Shown here: positions 27,744 through 35,580 of the stretch, piece by piece
How the letters are laid out: every line of letters starts with the position of its first letter
Numbering within the stretch: the stretch's first letter is position 1
DNA from: Williamsia muralis NBRC 105860
GTDB lineage: Bacteria; Actinomycetota; Actinomycetes; Mycobacteriales; Mycobacteriaceae
Assembly (NCBI RefSeq): GCF_001598915.1
Contig: NZ_BDAP01000001.1
Coordinates: forward strand, 1,240,001-1,304,000
DNA length: 64,000 nucleotides
Direction of reading: 5' to 3'
The notes under the pieces: generated by a model
Databases searched by the model: none
What the model was told of the DNA's origin: nothing
What the model saw: the letters and a program-made list of their open reading frames with translations, nothing else
Translations under genes and position numbers: made by a program

Positions 27744-27950
27744 GTGAGCGAGGTGTGACTGACGTTGCGAGTGGGGGCGTGATGCGCTGCCGAGGGTCCG
27801 ACGCGGCCCGTCGAGTGGCGTACTGCACCGCGAGCGACCGTCAGGCCTGCGATGTACCATTTCCGACCGGGGGAGTCGTTCGGTCATCCGCATTTCGTGA
27901 AGACCGAGCGTAAGTAAACGCGCTCGGCGCGGATAAGTCTGGGGGTAGGG

Positions 27951-28259
27951 GTGGCTCCGAACGATGTCAGCGAGACGTTCAGTATCAGTCCGGCGGAGGT
28001 CATGGCGACCGCAAGCACGTGGCAGCAACAGGGCGTCGTTGTAAACGGTCTCGATTTCTCTGGCATGGCGTGTGCCAGTGGCTCGGGATCACGAACCTTC
28101 GCTGCGGTTGTGGCGAGCAGTGTTGCCGCGACCAACGCAACCGAGTCGATCGGCGGCAGACTGACGACGCTTGGTGAGAGTCTGCGAACCTTCACGGTGT
28201 CGTCCAGTGAGAACGATCGCACCACTGCCGATTCCTTCACCAGGTTGACGCCGCGCTGA
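27951..28259 (+). CDS. Small ESX-like partner protein (EspC-type) of a type VII substrate
   Basis: A 102-residue, mostly helical protein without signal peptide, beginning FSISPAEVMATASTWQQQG and rich in A, S and T, like the EspC/WXG100-like partners encoded before large type VII substrates. A canonical WXG is absent and no YxxxD/E export signal is evident at the C-terminus, so it would be carried with its partner. Its stop overlaps the start of the hydrolase gene (TGATG), showing coupled synthesis. The GTG start follows a G-rich AGGG sequence. Confidence 0.6.
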   Translation: MAPNDVSETFSISPAEVMATASTWQQQGVVVNGLDFSGMACASGSGSRTFAAVVASSVAATNATESIGGRLTTLGESLRTFTVSSSENDRTTADSFTRLTPR

Positions 28260-30145
28260 TGCGTCCGACAATCTCCCAGCTACGCGGCTGGAATCCTGGT
28301 GAGCTGACCGATGCCGGCACCACGGCCCAGGACAACGCAACTGCGCTCGACGGGGCCGTGGACGCGGTTGTTCGCGCCATGTACGCCAACACACAGTGGT
28401 CAGGCAAGACCAGGTTCGCCGCCCAAGACAAGGTCAAGGAGGAGCAAGACCACGCCAACGAAGTGCGTAATGTGCTGCAGCAGATCGCGGATGAGACGAA
28501 AGACGCCGCGCACGATTTGGCGCATTCCCGCACATTCGTTCTCGGACAAGTCGACGGCGCGTTGCACGACGGTTGTGCCGTCTCTGACGCCGGTGAGGTC
28601 ACACATCCCGACAAGGCCAAGAAGGAAGTCGCGGACAACTATGAGAGCCATATCCAGCGCGGGTTGACTACGATTGACACGCTCGACGAAGACTACGGAA
28701 CCCGAATCGAGGCGCTACAGGGTGATCTCGCCGCGATGGTCAATGGCCAACCCGACGTGGTTCTGCCGGACGGCACCAGGATGGACGGTGACGCGGTGAT
28801 CGCCAGACTTCGCGACATGTCTGAAGCTGAGCGGCGTGCGTTCCTCGCTGGCATGAGCGAACAGGATGTCCGGCGACTTGTACAGGCCGACCCAGTCTTC
28901 ATGGGCAATACGAATGGTGTTCCGTTCGCGGTACGGGGAGTTGCAAACGAGATCAACATTCGCAACGCCATAAGCAACGAGGTTCAGGCCGGCAACGATG
29001 TACCAGGCAGGAATAATCGGGTCGAAATGCTTCGCGAGCTGCTTCGCCAACAAAACGATCCAGCACAGACCACGGACAGAAAAGAAAAGACAGATCGCAC
29101 CGCCGAGGATCGTAAGGTCGAGCGACAGCTCATCTCTTTCGAGAACACGGAGAACGGCCGGTATGTCGAGATGATCGGAGGCCTCACATCGGATACCAAG
29201 AACGCCACTGTGTACGTACCCGGAACGGGGTCAAATCTGAACGGTAGCAACACCAATACGTCCGCTGCCTGGAATCTGGCCCACAAGACGAACGGCCCGG
29301 TGTTCGTCTATATGGACGGTGACCTACCGCAAAGTATGGGCCACGAAGGACTTGTCGATGCAGGTAAGGGCGGCCTGACAGGCGCAATCCCTTCACTGGT
29401 GGCCGGCGGCCCGCTCGGCCTTCCCGGCGCAGTGGGTGGCTTCATCGCCGGCGGCATCCCAGGTATTTCAGACTCGATCGAAGGTTCGGCCGCAGATCCT
29501 CAGTTTGCCCGAGACATGGCACCTCGCTTGGTGAGCTTCGGACGGGAGCTCGACGCTGAGATTGCTGTGCACGCACCGGACGCGAAAACCACATTCATCG
29601 GGCACTCGTACGGCGGGTCGGCGGTCGGGAGTGCGGAACAGCTCGGCCTCAACGCAGACCGGGTCATCTACGCGTCATCGGCGGGAACTGGAGTCTTCGA
29701 CGGAGAATGGCAGAACGCCAACCCCAATGTCGAACGGTTCTCGTTGACTGCCCCAGGTGACCCGATTCAGTACATTCAGTCGATGCCAGGGAGTCCTCAC
29801 GGGGGCGACCCGGACAGCATGCCGGGCGTAACCCGGCTCGACACCGGTGACTACAGCGGTTACAACAGGGAATACCTACCAGGGCCCGTGGAGGGTGGAC
29901 GTGGGCACGGTGGTTACTGGGATGATCGTGAATCTGGAGGCTTTCGGAACATGGTCGAAGTCGTTACCGGTGGTGACCCGACTCCCTACGTAGAACGTCA
30001 ACCCGATCGGCCGACTGATCCGGCGTGGGATGTCGCTGAGGAAGTGGTGGGGGTAACGCCATTAGGGCCGCTCCTGGATCCGCTCGATGGAGATATCGAC
30101 CTGCCGGGACCATTGCCTGACGTTCCACTGCAGCTACCGTGGTGA
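28259..30145 (+). CDS. DUF1023-type alpha/beta hydrolase with ESX-like N-terminal domain (candidate secreted lipase toxin)
   Basis: A 628-residue protein in two parts. Residues 1 to about 165 are helical and start ISQLRGWNPGELTDAG, with QWSGKTR near 49-55, resembling N-terminal domains of actinobacterial type VII effectors. From about residue 300 comes an alpha/beta hydrolase of the DUF1023 class: TVYVPGTGSNL and the nucleophile elbow GHSYGG with Ser450. A glycine-rich hydrophobic segment (LVAGGPLGLPGAVGGFIAGGIPG) lies between them and may contact membranes. No Sec signal is present, so export would be by an ESX system, whose core is not in this window. It is followed by a lipoprotein gene that may give immunity. 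Confidence 0.75.
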   Translation: MRPTISQLRGWNPGELTDAGTTAQDNATALDGAVDAVVRAMYANTQWSGKTRFAAQDKVKEEQDHANEVRNVLQQIADETKDAAHDLAHSRTFVLGQVDGALHDGCAVSDAGEVTHPDKAKKEVADNYESHIQRGLTTIDTLDEDYGTRIEALQGDLAAMVNGQPDVVLPDGTRMDGDAVIARLRDMSEAERRAFLAGMSEQDVRRLVQADPVFMGNTNGVPFAVRGVANEINIRNAISNEVQAGNDVPGRNNRVEMLRELLRQQNDPAQTTDRKEKTDRTAEDRKVERQLISFENTENGRYVEMIGGLTSDTKNATVYVPGTGSNLNGSNTNTSAAWNLAHKTNGPVFVYMDGDLPQSMGHEGLVDAGKGGLTGAIPSLVAGGPLGLPGAVGGFIAGGIPGISDSIEGSAADPQFARDMAPRLVSFGRELDAEIAVHAPDAKTTFIGHSYGGSAVGSAEQLGLNADRVIYASSAGTGVFDGEWQNANPNVERFSLTAPGDPIQYIQSMPGSPHGGDPDSMPGVTRLDTGDYSGYNREYLPGPVEGGRGHGGYWDDRESGGFRNMVEVVTGGDPTPYVERQPDRPTDPAWDVAEEVVGVTPLGPLLDPLDGDIDLPGPLPDVPLQLPW

Positions 30146-30147
30146 TC

Positions 30148-30669
30148 ATGAAAATCCGTCCGGTGGTTTCAATGGCTGTTGCTGCGATTCTCCTTCTGGC
30201 CGGATGCTATGGCGATAACGACGCTGAGGGTCAAACTCGCGACATTCCACGCGACGAAGCATGGCGGGTCATAAACAGTAACCTTCATCAAGTCGTTCCC
30301 TCGTGGGATCCCAATTACCCGTTCCCCGAGAACCCATTGTCGCCTCCGCCTAACATGACCGGGTGCACGACCGGGAAGAACAGTCTGGCGTCAGGGCCTC
30401 CCTGGAGTTTGCGGGTCGCTCAGAGTTTGCTGGAGCCCACCCCTGTCGAAATTGAAGAAATCAGCAAGGGTTTTGCTGCGCTAGAAGCTCGCAACTATTC
30501 ATATTTCGACAATCCGACAAAACTTCATCCCGAGAACAAGTGGATCGAGAATGACGCTGGTTATGCAGTGCAGCTCTGGGTTGACGTCGAACAAGACGGC
30601 GCCCGGTCGTATGAGCTGGTCTCGTCCTCATCCTGCATCACGTTTGAAGGAGACGATCAGTACAACTGA
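30148..30669 (+). CDS. GPPW-motif lipoprotein, paralogue 1
   Basis: A 173-residue lipoprotein with signal peptide and lipobox LLLAGC. The mature domain carries a core shared with four other genes in this window: MTGC, then SLASGPPWSLRV, then a C-terminal SSSSC. The two conserved cysteines outside the lipid anchor could form a disulfide outside the membrane. It starts three bases after the stop of the hydrolase gene, so it is probably made with it; an immunity role is inferred from position and from the lipoprotein immunity proteins of staphylococcal TslA. No characterised homologue is recognised. Confidence 0.75.
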   Translation: MKIRPVVSMAVAAILLLAGCYGDNDAEGQTRDIPRDEAWRVINSNLHQVVPSWDPNYPFPENPLSPPPNMTGCTTGKNSLASGPPWSLRVAQSLLEPTPVEIEEISKGFAALEARNYSYFDNPTKLHPENKWIENDAGYAVQLWVDVEQDGARSYELVSSSSCITFEGDDQYN

Positions 30670-30691
30670 CCAATGCCAGACGGCCTTCGGT

Positions 30692-30882
30692 CTGTAAGTC
30701 GAACGGACTGTTGCCTTTTGCGACGCTGGCCGGATCCACGAGGCGCACTAATGCGCGGCGAACGACGGCGAGGCGCGCGAGCGCTGGCCGCCCTTGATGC
30801 CGCGCTCACTGTTGCTTACCGGCATCTGGTGTCCTGACTGCAGCTGACGCAACGGGTTCGCTCACTGTTGTCGGCTTTGCGC
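30692..30882 (+). pseudogene. Decayed duplicate of the aminotransferase 3' end
   Basis: Aligns with 27521-27707 over about 190 bases with frequent substitutions and small indels. Readable remnants of the parental protein are CKSNGLLPFA at the start and LDAALTVAYRHLVS before an in-register stop. There is no start codon or N-terminal part, so it is non-coding debris. It marks an older junction between the chromosome and an accessory cassette. Confidence 0.8.
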
Positions 30883-30963
30883 GAGCTTCAAACTAACCAG
30901 GTGTGGTTTCTGTGAGCGGGGGTGGTAACGAGAGTGAACCGAGCTGAGGTCGTAGGGGGACTG

Positions 30964-31539
30964 GTGAAGCGCTGGGGAATGACCGTTCGGGTTTTGTCGG
31001 TGTGGTGTGCACTGCTGCTTGCGCTACCAGGATGTGCGGCGACGAAGAAGGCAGGCGAGTTGAGCGATGACCCGGCTGTGTCTGAGGCCCGTGTAGGCGA
31101 GATGAACGCGCGGCTGCAGCAACTGGCGACCCTGGAGCAGGTGGCGGCCGAGTTCGAGATCCTCACTAGGCAGATCGCCGAAGCGGTCAAACATGTCTTC
31201 CCTGGAGTCACATGGGAGGAGGGGCAGAGTGTTGGCAAGATGAGTTGCCCAGGGAAGCTCGCCGAGAGCGATGGCTTTGTGATGTCGACAACAATGCTCG
31301 TCTCGTCAATACCGATTCCTGACGACAAGTGGTCGGCAAGTCTCGAGGTCGTCCGGGATCTCGCCGGTGAAGTCGGGCTCTCGAAAATTACAGTTCATCA
31401 GAACGTGTCAGCGAATCGAGACGTCCGTTTCAGTGGTGCCGATGGTGCTCAGCTCACTTTCGGTAGCCGTGAGGCCGCGCTGATCTCAATGACGACGCCA
31501 TGTCGCCTCGTGGGTCGCATGAAAACGGTTGACAAGTGA
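30964..31539 (+). CDS. LppA-like lipoprotein
   Basis: A 191-residue lipoprotein. The N-terminus (VKRWGMTVRVLSVWCALLLA) is a signal peptide ending LALPGC; proline at -2 of the lipobox is unusual. The mature part has a helix (EMNARLQQLATLEQVAAEFEILTRQIAEAV) followed by the FPGVTWEE strand and cysteines at SCPG and TPCR, a layout like the LppA family of mycobacteria. GTG at 30964 follows AGGGGGA; an upstream GTG would put 14 extra residues before the signal. Function is unknown. It lies just downstream of the decayed aminotransferase fragment. Confidence 0.65.
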   Translation: MKRWGMTVRVLSVWCALLLALPGCAATKKAGELSDDPAVSEARVGEMNARLQQLATLEQVAAEFEILTRQIAEAVKHVFPGVTWEEGQSVGKMSCPGKLAESDGFVMSTTMLVSSIPIPDDKWSASLEVVRDLAGEVGLSKITVHQNVSANRDVRFSGADGAQLTFGSREAALISMTTPCRLVGRMKTVDK

Positions 31540-31653
31540 TCAAGGCGCTCGGTGTTCCGGGGCAGCAGGGGCCGCCGTGAAGGGCGCCGACGCCCGGACG
31601 GTATGGGCGTTGGCCATGGGTTATGCCATTCGCCGAATGCGGTGGAGGTGACT

Positions 31654-32181
31654 GTGGCGCGAAAAGGTCCGCGCGTCTCGCTGGCAGGTTTGCTGCTGGC
31701 TGGCCTTGTCAGCGGGTGCTATGACTACAACGGCGCGGAACCGGAGGTTCGCGAGATTCCCCGGGAGCTAGCCTGGCGAACCGTCAACGTCAACATGCAC
31801 GAAGTGCTTCCGGAATGGGACCCCGACTATCCATTCCCCGAAGAGCCTCTGTCCCCGCCACCGAACATGACTGGGTGCGCAACTGGCAAGAACAGTCTCG
31901 CGACTGGGCCCCCATGGAGCATGCGTGTGGAGACGACGCTCACCGAGCCGGACGCGCTCGAGACCGACCGGATCCATCGCGGGTTCGCTGCGCTAGAAGG
32001 CCGGGGCTATGCGCTGATCCAGAAAATCCCGGGAAGTTCTTCAGCAAACAAGAGGGCCGAGAACGACGTTGGCTTCTTCGTCTCACTTCGACTTGACACT
32101 GCATCTGATGGCAGCCGGTTGTACGAACTGATCTCAGTCTCGCCGTGCATTCGATTTGACGGAGACAACCAATACGAGTGA
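31654..32181 (+). CDS. GPPW-motif lipoprotein, paralogue 2
   Basis: A 175-residue lipoprotein with lipobox LVSGC. It is a clear paralogue of the product at 30148: REIPRELAWRTVN, WDPDYPFPEEPLSPPPNMTGC, ATGKNSLATGPPWSMRV and the C-terminal SPCIRFDGDNQYE all align without gaps. It has no hydrolase gene beside it and is preceded by unrelated lipoprotein and aminotransferase debris, so it looks like an orphan immunity-type gene left by an earlier cassette. GTG at 31654 follows GGAGGTGA with short spacing; earlier GTGs at 31642 and 31648 are possible. Confidence 0.75.
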   Translation: MARKGPRVSLAGLLLAGLVSGCYDYNGAEPEVREIPRELAWRTVNVNMHEVLPEWDPDYPFPEEPLSPPPNMTGCATGKNSLATGPPWSMRVETTLTEPDALETDRIHRGFAALEGRGYALIQKIPGSSSANKRAENDVGFFVSLRLDTASDGSRLYELISVSPCIRFDGDNQYE

Positions 32182-32372
32182 TGCGGCGAAAGGAAGTCAT
32201 CGCGTAGCCGACGCCCTTGAAACCCGCGCGTACTTGATTAACACCTTGGCCTGCAGGCCTTCCCTCGATGACTGTAAACCTCGGTGACCGAAACCACGAC
32301 TGGTGACTAGGCGCGTTCGCCCTTCGGCGCTCGGTTGTCAGAGGTAGGTCCGTCCATTTCGAGATTGTGTCG

Positions 32373-32717
32373 TCAGATCAAGATAGTGATGGCGGTAGTG
32401 GCTACGACGCCGCTGGGGACGCCGAAGAGCGCTGTCGTCAAACGGGTCCAGAATCGAACTCGTGTGGGTCCTAAGATGAACGCCGTTGTGGCAGAGGCAG
32501 CGCCGATGGCGCAGCAAATCGCAGCCACGGTGGCAAGGGCCAGCATGGTGCCAGCATCCGAACCCTCCATGAGAGCGGCCGTGGTAGCGGGATTCTGAAC
32601 GACTCGCCAACCAATTATCGTCGACACCCAAAACGCCGCGACAGCGATAGCTAATGAAAAAGAGCCTGACGTAGGTCGTCGTTTGCATCCGGTACGCGCC
32701 GAAGTTGTGCTGGGCAT
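32373..32717 (-). CDS. Small three-span membrane protein
   Basis: A 114-residue membrane protein with three hydrophobic segments (FSLAIAVAAFWVSTIIGW, MLALATVAAICCAIGAASATTAFIL and FGVPSGVVATTAITILI). The ATG at 32717 was chosen because GGAGG lies nine bases upstream. No family is recognised. It is the last of three small membrane protein genes on the minus strand, 96 bases after the preceding one, between two groups of GPPW lipoproteins. An accessory or immunity-type membrane function is possible but unsupported by homology. Confidence 0.5.
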   Translation of the reverse strand: MPSTTSARTGCKRRPTSGSFSLAIAVAAFWVSTIIGWRVVQNPATTAALMEGSDAGTMLALATVAAICCAIGAASATTAFILGPTRVRFWTRLTTALFGVPSGVVATTAITILI

Positions 32718-32813
32718 CTCGGCCGTCCTCCGTTTGAAGTTCATGGTCACTAGCCATGGAGAACCACCGCGGGTGGAAATGAGGACCTTTGAACCGAATA
32801 CCTGGCGGTCTAT

Positions 32814-33062
32814 TCACCACACTGCATTCATCGCTAGGCTGCCGGCGGCGAATCCGACGCCGACTAGTGTCCCACTGAGTATGGCCCACCCAAACGAGGC
32901 CCACCGGCGTGATAACAAGAGAAATGACGTGAAGGCGAAGAGGATTAGTAGGACGCCGTAGGTCACTATACCGACCAACAAAATCAACACACCGATGACA
33001 ATGCCGAGTGATTTGGTGAGGGGGTCGTCGCGGCGAAACGAAACGAGATCAGTTGACGTCAC
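32814..33062 (-). CDS. Small two-span membrane protein, translationally coupled
   Basis: An 82-residue membrane protein: VTSTDLVSFRRDD, then two long hydrophobic stretches (LGIVIGVLILLVGIVTYGVLLILFAFTSFLLL and FGWAILSGTLVGVGFAAGSL). The GTG at 33062 overlaps the stop of the upstream membrane-protein gene (GTGA), which is the main argument for this start and for the gene being real. Function is not recognised. Confidence 0.5.
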   Translation of the reverse strand: MTSTDLVSFRRDDPLTKSLGIVIGVLILLVGIVTYGVLLILFAFTSFLLLSRRWASFGWAILSGTLVGVGFAAGSLAMNAVW

Positions 33063-33358
33063 GAATGTGCTCTGATCGTGAATATCCCGGCGAAACAAAA
33101 GGCGATGAATGCAGGAAGGGCAACCGCCCAGCATGCTATGACGAGGGAGTTGGAAGCTGCGACGCGAACCGCCTTCAGTCCGCCAGCGATCAAGAATAAT
33201 AGGCATAAAACAGACGCTGAAAGGACTAGTACGACTTCGTCGCCCCATTCGTTCGCGATCCGTACCAGGACGCTCAAGGCCAGGCCGGTCGCTAAGGCCA
33301 CTATGGGCGTGAACGAACGCGACGAACTGTTGCTGGGGCTAACGCCCAGAGGACTCAT
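33059..33358 (-). CDS. Small three-span membrane protein, translationally coupled
   Basis: A 99-residue protein with hydrophobic segments at about residues 18-34, 41-61 and 74-95 (IVALATGLALSVLVRIA, EVVLVLSASVLCLLFLIAG, VIACWAVALPAFIAFCFAG). Its ATG overlaps the stop of the upstream 85-codon frame (ATGA) and its own stop overlaps the next gene (GTGA), so it sits in a tightly coupled operon. No homologue is recognised. Confidence 0.5.
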   Translation of the reverse strand: MSPLGVSPSNSSSRSFTPIVALATGLALSVLVRIANEWGDEVVLVLSASVLCLLFLIAGGLKAVRVAASNSLVIACWAVALPAFIAFCFAGIFTIRAHS

Positions 33359-33612
33359 GGTGGTGTGAGTTTCGTGGTAACGGAGCCGAGAAACGGTTCG
33401 ATCGCCATCACGTCGGCGGCGATTAGGGGTCCGAACTTTCTGTCCATGGCAACTTCCTCATCGACTTCGTTGCAGTAACCGCGCCAGTTGCTGACGTCAG
33501 CTTCGACGCATTGGCAGCGCAGACGGTTCCATGCGGAGCACGCCTGCGACAGCACTCGATTCGGATAAGACCGCGTCGGTTCGGCGGTAGGGCTAGCGAA
33601 GGTGGCACTCAA
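33355..33612 (-). CDS. Small cysteine-rich open frame between lipoprotein pseudogene and membrane proteins
   Basis: An 85-codon frame that begins with TTG directly after the stop of the decayed lipoprotein gene and ends in an ATGA overlap with the first membrane-protein gene. It contains four closely spaced cysteines (ACSAWNRLRCQCVEADVSNWRGYC). The true start may instead be the GTG 19 codons in, or the ATG at 33447, which has GAGGAA upstream and would give a 30-residue peptide. Coupling supports translation, but no function is recognised. Confidence 0.35.
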   Translation of the reverse strand: MSATFASPTAEPTRSYPNRVLSQACSAWNRLRCQCVEADVSNWRGYCNEVDEEVAMDRKFGPLIAADVMAIEPFLGSVTTKLTPP

Positions 33613-34122
33613 CTACGGCAAGTCGATCGTGCAGGGACTCGCAGAGAAGAGGTCGAACTCAACTCGCGACTGTAGCTTCGTCGCTGAGATACCGATGGAG
33701 TAGCCACGATCATCCTCGTAGACACGTTCCTCGGGTTACGTCGGAAGTGGACCTGACGGGAGGAGCCTATAGCCGGACTCGGCGAGTGTATCGACGCGAC
33801 GGACGGCGGCCGAAACTTCTTCCGGCCCGCTGAGAAGACGGGATGCGCTCACGCTCCAGGGAGGGCCCTCACCGATAGCATTCTCGTCGAAGTTGCCACA
33901 CGGTGTGAGACTCGCACTGCCAGGGGCGATTTTGATGTCGTACGGCGCCATCAGTCGTACATTGTCCGTTACAACCTTCCGTGCCTCGGCTTCGGATCGA
34001 ACCGTTTCGGAGTTTTCGTCGACGGACTTGGGAGGCGCGCATCCTGCCGCGATCGACATGACTGCGGTTGCGACCAGTGACACGACCAAACCGGCAGTGG
34101 GAGCGTGATCTTTACTCAGCAT
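33613..34122 (-). pseudogene. GPPW-motif lipoprotein, paralogue 3, with in-frame stop
   Basis: The frame opens with a signal peptide and lipobox SIAAGC and matches its neighbours through EARKVVTDNVR, LTPCGNFDENAIGEGPPWSV and GYRLLPSGPLPT. It is then interrupted by TAA at 33736-33738, where paralogues have leucine or tyrosine. The same frame continues after the stop with PEERVYEDDRGYSIGISA and SPCTIDLP up to a TAG at 33613, so only one base change separates it from a full-length gene. As read, the product loses the second conserved cysteine. Confidence 0.7.
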
Positions 34123-34349
34123 TGATCGTCGGCCCAAGACCGGGTTTTGTCACTGCTGTGTTTGACAAAGATGGTGACGTCACCGCCAGTGACCGCGCCC
34201 AATCGGTCCGAAACATATTGGCCTCTCTGTCATTTCAGTACCGCTGTTGCCGCCAGGATCGAAAACCATTCCGCCAGTTTGATACCCGTGAAGCTGTATT
34301 CACGAGGCCGTGGCCGCAGTCGGTATCGTGTTGTGGGATCGTGGTCCTC

Positions 34350-34835
34350 TCAGGGCTGGTCGATCGTGCATGGACTCTTCGAGAACACTTCGAAAGCTAT
34401 TCCGTCGGAGAGTTCAGACGCCGATATGCCGATGGTGTAGCCGCGGTCGTCTTTGTAGACGCGCTGTTCTGGCAGGGTCGGAAGGGGACCCGTCGGTTGC
34501 AGTCGATAGCCAGACTCTGCAAGGGCGTCTACCTGCCGGATCGCCCCCGAAATCTCATGGGGCCCGTCGGAGTTTCCTGAGGCGCCGACACTCCAAGGTG
34601 GACCCTCGCCGATCGCCACATCGAAGTTGTCGCCACAGGGGGTCATGGTCGCGTTTTGGGGGGTGATGTTGATGTCGTACGGGGTCATTGCGCGAACGTT
34701 CTCAGTCACGACCAGTCGAGCTTCCGCCTCCGATCGGATTGCCCCCTGACCATCTTCAGGCGCTTCGTTCGGAGAACACCCCACCATCACCAGCGCACCG
34801 GTCAAGAACACAGCGTCATGCATTCGTTGCGACAC
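34350..34835 (-). CDS. GPPW-motif lipoprotein, paralogue 4
   Basis: A 161-residue lipoprotein with lipobox MVGC. It shares SEAEARLVVTENVRAMTPYDI, MTPCGDNFDVAIGEGPPWSV, RVYKDDRGYTIGISASEL and SPCTIDQP with its neighbours. GTG at 34835 follows GACGAGG; a TTG at 34850 that overlaps the upstream stop, and an ATG at 34823, are alternatives. DNA identity with the genes on both sides is high over long stretches, implying recent tandem duplication. Likely extracytoplasmic and lipid-anchored; an immunity role is inferred. Confidence 0.72.
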   Translation of the reverse strand: MSQRMHDAVFLTGALVMVGCSPNEAPEDGQGAIRSEAEARLVVTENVRAMTPYDINITPQNATMTPCGDNFDVAIGEGPPWSVGASGNSDGPHEISGAIRQVDALAESGYRLQPTGPLPTLPEQRVYKDDRGYTIGISASELSDGIAFEVFSKSPCTIDQP

Positions 34836-34846
34836 GCGATACCTCG

Positions 34847-35353
34847 TCAAGGCTTGTCGATCGTGCAGGAACTTTTTGAGTACACGGTGAAATCGACGCG
34901 ATCGGGGAGCTTCGAGGCCGAAATGCCGATGGTGTAGCCACGGTCATCCTTGTAGACGCGCTGTTCGGGATAACTCGGCAGCGGGCCTCTCGGCTGCAAT
35001 CGGTACCCACGCTCGACAAGGGTGCCTACCCGTCGGACTGCCTCGGCGATCTGTTCCGGACGTGGAAGATACTCAGTTGCGCTGACGATCCACGGTGGAC
35101 CAAGGCCGATCGCGTTCTCGTCGAAGTTGGTGCACGGTGTAAGAGTTGCGTGCTGCGGCGCAATGACGGTATGCCCCGGGAAGACTGACCGTACGTTGTC
35201 GGTGACCACCTTTCGAGCTTCAGCTTCCGACTTGATGGCACCCTGAGCTTCCTGCTCTTGACCATTCAGCGAACATCCACCTGTCGACGCAATCGTTATC
35301 GCCGAGAGCAGCGATGTGCACGCCCCGTAAATCAGCCGGTGTTTACCCGACAT
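34847..35353 (-). CDS. GPPW-motif lipoprotein, paralogue 5
   Basis: A 168-residue lipoprotein whose signal peptide ends STGGC, a permissible lipobox. It contains SEAEARKVVTDNVRSVFPG, LTPCTNFDENAIGLGPPWIV, RVYKDDRGYTIGISASKL and SSCTIDKP. It is first in a tandem of three minus-strand paralogues. GGGAAG precedes the ATG. Like its relatives it has one cysteine before the GPPW motif and one near the C-terminus. No characterised family member is recognised. Confidence 0.75.
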   Translation of the reverse strand: MSGKHRLIYGACTSLLSAITIASTGGCSLNGQEQEAQGAIKSEAEARKVVTDNVRSVFPGHTVIAPQHATLTPCTNFDENAIGLGPPWIVSATEYLPRPEQIAEAVRRVGTLVERGYRLQPRGPLPSYPEQRVYKDDRGYTIGISASKLPDRVDFTVYSKSSCTIDKP

Positions 35354-35465
35354 GGATTCGCTTCCCGTTTCTGAATACTTCAGCAACGGGAGAAGGGCCC
35401 AACCCGCCGATTGTCTCCGCAGCTGCCGAGCGGGCCGGAGCCGGACCTGTCGGTTTTGGTGTCAT
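35343..35465 (-). CDS. Possible 40-codon open frame upstream of the lipoprotein tandem
   Basis: An ATG at 35465 preceded by GGGGGG opens a short frame (MTPKPTGPAPARSAAAETIG and onward) that ends over the start codon of the lipoprotein gene, the coupling geometry used elsewhere here. Its proline- and alanine-rich sequence could be the C-terminal remnant of a lost type VII substrate or a leader peptide. It may equally be chance. Confidence 0.2.
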   Translation of the reverse strand: MTPKPTGPAPARSAAAETIGGLGPSPVAEVFRNGKRIHVG

Positions 35466-35580
35466 CGTTCCCCCCGTTTACACAACCGCCCTCGCGGCCA
35501 ACTTGATCGCGGTCCCCACCGCGGGTCGAGTGTACCCAGCGTCTTAGACGCGAAGACGGCCCGACCGGTTGCGGGCTTCA

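Noticed and set aside
26247-28028. Long 593-codon minus-strand open frame
   Set aside because: It lies opposite the well-supported aminotransferase gene, its protein is rich in R, H and G with no domain, and it exists because the high-GC coding strand leaves few antisense stops.
34350-35353. Tandem similar blocks considered as a CRISPR-like or satellite repeat
   Set aside because: Repeat units are whole lipoprotein genes of about 500 bases with intact reading frames, not short spaced repeats.
35314-35547. Plus-strand 77-codon frame before the TetR gene
   Set aside because: No ribosome binding site, overlaps the lipoprotein start region on the other strand, and reads as low-complexity A/V/P sequence.
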